In this document: piece by piece, positions 62,901 to 64,000 of the stretch
Layout of the letters: every line of letters starts with the position of its first letter
Position numbering within the stretch: position 1 is the first letter of the stretch
Source of the DNA: Halomarina halobia
Lineage (GTDB): Archaea > Halobacteriota > Halobacteria > Halobacteriales > Haloarculaceae
DNA: 64,000 nt
Assembly (NCBI RefSeq): GCF_029338575.1
Contig: NZ_CP119992.1
Location: 2,790,001-2,854,000 of the forward strand
Reading direction: 5' to 3'
The notes under the pieces: generated by a model
The model's database searches: none
The model's input: only the letters and a program-made list of their open reading frames with translations
What the model was told of the DNA's origin: nothing
Translations under genes and position numbers: made by a program

Positions 62901-63186
62901 CCTTGGAGCAGAGCGACCCGTTGTTGATCGGGTTCTCGAACCACGGCTCCTGTCCGACGAACGCGTTCCCCTTCCGCTCGCCCTTGAAGCCGCAGCCGAC
63001 GGCGCAGAAGTTACAGACCGTCTTGACGAGCTCCGCGTCGTCGTCCGTCGCGTCGACGCCGTCGTCGCCGTCCTGTGCGAGCGCCTGCCCCGCCGCTCCC
63101 CCGCCGAGGGCGAGCGCACCCGCGAGCGCGCTCGCCTTCATGAACGACCGGCGGTCGAGGTCGAGCGAAACCGGTTCGGCGCTCAT
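59944..63186 (-). CDS. Formate dehydrogenase alpha subunit (molybdopterin, Tat-exported)
   Basis: A 1080-residue oxidoreductase of the DMSO reductase superfamily. The Tat signal DRRSFMKASALAGALALGGG is at 11-30. The 4Fe-4S ligands are C58, C61, C65 and C93. The metal-site Cys183 and His184 lie in ARICHSTTVSGLA, where FdnG has selenocysteine, followed by GAMTNPMND and IIGQNPAEAHP. The C-terminal domain (SNVFLADLQPHMYAEIHPERA; FHWGGVYHG) binds pterin. It heads the four-gene operon and would act outside the membrane. Confidence 0.94.
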   Translation of the reverse strand: MSAEPVSLDLDRRSFMKASALAGALALGGGAAGQALAQDGDDGVDATDDDAELVKTVCNFCAVGCGFKGERKGNAFVGQEPWFENPINNGSLCSKGAAIYESEHSEKRLKHPMRLEGGEWRKISWNEAWKQIGDEFGRIREEYGPDSVMWLGSAHHCNEEAYAFRKLAAFWGTTNVDHQARICHSTTVSGLANTWGYGAMTNPMNDYRHFDLDLIIGQNPAEAHPIAMQHILEGQRRGGTIVSVDARYTKTSAHADHFFRIRPGTDVALMMGLLRYLREQGELDRQMLTERVIGWPDVEAELDEYDLETVADITWIDEADIRTIGDLIIENKPNVQIEWAMGGTQHNNGTQNIRSYALTGLATGGIARAGGGMQVMRGHSNVQGATDLGPNSHILPGYYSVTAPGSWMYWADVWNESPWTSGSVSFGQLYDRYDLMPKGKWERQAGEATSTFENDGREFSNRSMMFQKGLTVARWFEAALPRGERLNESPLYQPNPVKAAVFHGHSANSISEMDKQKKAMENLDLLVIVDMFPSLASVMAEREDGVILLPCSSQYEHHGTLTNSHRAVQWRNPVRPPSHSAKTDMQIIQEFAATLGFPEHFDWGSGPGLFNGKTTYEDCLREINLGVRTIGYQQSPERLQQHYEHDYAFSTETTRAEKPGLPVSGDYWCLPWPCWGEGHPGTPIIWRDDLDPREGGQDFRARWGTKAPTPDEWREMAESGEVPEQRTYPLARTVEQDGEAGLDMLRAPYEPDWDTDFSGTVRGVPEYPGWTTTWPQDITKPDALSVPYEYALSPDRSVYDTARRLKELDEAGELRPEGAASDIDPAEYEQYDYKQPDPPTGRGRARGVAWNFLDTVPIHREPIESPRPDLVEGWPANGEQTNFFRLDQNNAAIQREATKAAQEQGMDLVMTTGRQVEHQGGGSESRSNVFLADLQPHMYAEIHPERAEQLGVDGGDFVVVSTTDRGSVLVKARVTHRPREDEVFLPFHWGGVYHGKSLEERYPDGTVPYAIGDSVNIITSRGYDAETQMQETKAALVKVRRATPELLRELNMDVDLAFPQDRDGIGLQKDFDVRDHNTVQ

Positions 63187-63260
63187 ATGTCAACCCTCAC
63201 AACCATGCTAATTCCTATCACCGACCGACGGGTCACGTTTTCATAAACGTTGTTCTCGAT

Positions 63261-63276
63261 ATCCTATTAGTAGGAT
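63261..63276. repeat. Palindrome in the formate dehydrogenase/HdrA-like divergent promoter
   Basis: ATCCTA-TTAG-TAGGAT is a perfect 6-bp inverted repeat in the 171-base gap between the divergent starts at 63186 and 63358. An AT-rich run TTTTCATAAACGTTG (about 63238-63252) is close by. It is a candidate operator for a redox-responsive regulator. Confidence 0.5.
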
Positions 63277-63357
63277 CAAAACACAGAGGAAATAACAGTA
63301 TGTCGGTTGTCACCGGGTCGCAACTCATTTGGCGATCCGACTCCCGTTGACGGACGG

Positions 63358-63999
63358 ATGAACGTCGGAGCCTTCGTCTGTTCGTGTGCGGGCACGTGCG
63401 ACATCGACCTCGAGGCGGCCCGCGAGGGGGTCACCGGGGTCGACGTGGTCGCGAGTTCGCGGCTGCTGTGCCGGGACGGCCGCCCGGCGATGCGGTCGGT
63501 CATCGAGGAGTACGACCTCGATCAGCTCATCGTCACCACGCCGGAGCCGAGTTGCCAGGGCCGCATCCGCGAACTCGCCGAGGAGTCGGGCCTCCACCCG
63601 GAGGCGACCGCCTTCGTCGATCACCGGGAGGGTGCCGGATGGGTGCACGACCGGGCCGCCGCGACGGAGAAGACCGCTCGGCTCCTCAACGCTCGACGCG
63701 CCGGTCTCGCGGAGGAGGCGACGACGCGCTCGGTCTCCCGGGAGGCGGGCGAGCGCGTCGCGGTCGTCGGGGACGCGGCGGCGGCCGCCGCGCTCGCGTC
63801 GGACGCCGACGTGACGCTGATCGCCGACGGCGGCGAGTTCGCGGACGCCGACGTCGACCTCGACGACGTGACCGTCGAGCGCGGTCGGGTCGTCGCCGTC
63901 GAGGGGGAGTTCGGCGCGTTCGAGGTGCACCTGCGCGCGCGGGTGACCGAGGAGTGCATCTCCTGCATGAAGTGCGTCCGCGAGGGACCGGACGGGTCG
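63358..63999 (+). CDS. HdrA-like iron-sulfur protein, 5' part (runs off right edge)
   Basis: The first 214 residues of a larger protein. The N-terminal domain VGAFVCSCAGTCDIDLEAA, with Cys in SRLLCRDG and TTPEPSCQGR, matches the HdrA N-terminal region (cysteines C8, C10, C38, C66). A short nucleotide-binding-like strand (RVAVVGDAAAAAALAS) and then a ferredoxin start EECISCMKCVREG follow. Haloarchaea lack CoM/CoB, so it is not a classical heterodisulfide reductase. Its place divergent from formate dehydrogenase suggests a link to formate or ferredoxin electron flow. Confidence 0.75.
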   Translation, partial: MNVGAFVCSCAGTCDIDLEAAREGVTGVDVVASSRLLCRDGRPAMRSVIEEYDLDQLIVTTPEPSCQGRIRELAEESGLHPEATAFVDHREGAGWVHDRAAATEKTARLLNARRAGLAEEATTRSVSREAGERVAVVGDAAAAAALASDADVTLIADGGEFADADVDLDDVTVERGRVVAVEGEFGAFEVHLRARVTEECISCMKCVREGPDGS

Positions 64000-64000
64000 G

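Overview
The window is chromosomal DNA of a halophilic archaeon (class Halobacteria). The evidence is very high GC with GC-rich third codon positions, an acidic proteome, Tat-type lipoprotein signals, TATA boxes placed for leaderless transcripts, and marker genes such as cetZ, halocyanin, a halophile-type 2Fe-2S ferredoxin, SAMP-like ubiquitin-fold proteins and archaeosine/F420 biosynthesis. No rRNA, tRNA, CRISPR array or intact insertion sequence was recognised.

Bases 1-22000 are mostly housekeeping: a TrkA-type K+ regulator, a TrmB-like regulator, thymidylate kinase, a tubulin-like CetZ, F420 genes (cofC, cofG, cofH), a CNNM/CBS protein, a berberine-bridge-type FAD oxidoreductase, purine genes (purC, purU, purS, purQ), an MFS transporter, a 1194-residue regulator-NTPase-TPR fusion, and archaeosine synthase subunit RaSEA coupled to VanZ. 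Bases 22140-27242 hold an ABC importer locus of the sulfonate/pyrimidine (SsuA/THI5) class, headed by a winged-helix protein fused to a substrate-binding domain. Bases 27325-37631 hold small regulators, two convergent cation-exchanger-like membrane proteins, a ferredoxin, a cytosolic PQQ-type dehydrogenase operon and a CDC48-type AAA ATPase.

Bases 37669-47521 are accessory. They carry a metallo-beta-lactamase remnant, a translationally coupled operon of three THI5/SsuA-fold proteins without signal peptides plus a membrane zinc-ribbon protein, and a cupin and a VOC protein interleaved with two aldehyde ferredoxin oxidoreductases. Bases 47522-48335 hold strong hairpins and a decayed thyX gene.

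Bases 48336-63186 are anaerobic respiration genes. A nitrous oxide reductase cluster (halocyanin, nosZ, a membrane protein, nosD, nosF, nosY, nosL) is followed by a SAMP3-like mini-operon and a Tat-exported formate dehydrogenase operon (alpha, beta, a small membrane protein, cytochrome b). A divergent HdrA-like gene runs off the right edge. Formate oxidation could feed quinone and then N2O reduction, with AORs and ferredoxin as a tungsten-dependent aldehyde branch; this linkage is inferred from gene content only.

Three otherwise well-conserved genes (cetZ, cofG, nosL) each carry one frameshift. In cetZ and cofG a single missing base in a G or C run explains it, so sequencing error is a live explanation. 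The most interesting unexplained items are the three-paralogue THI5-like operon, the FilR1-NTPase-TPR fusion, the helix-turn-helix/THI5 fusion regulator, and the signal-less quinoprotein with a lanthanide-type active-site motif.
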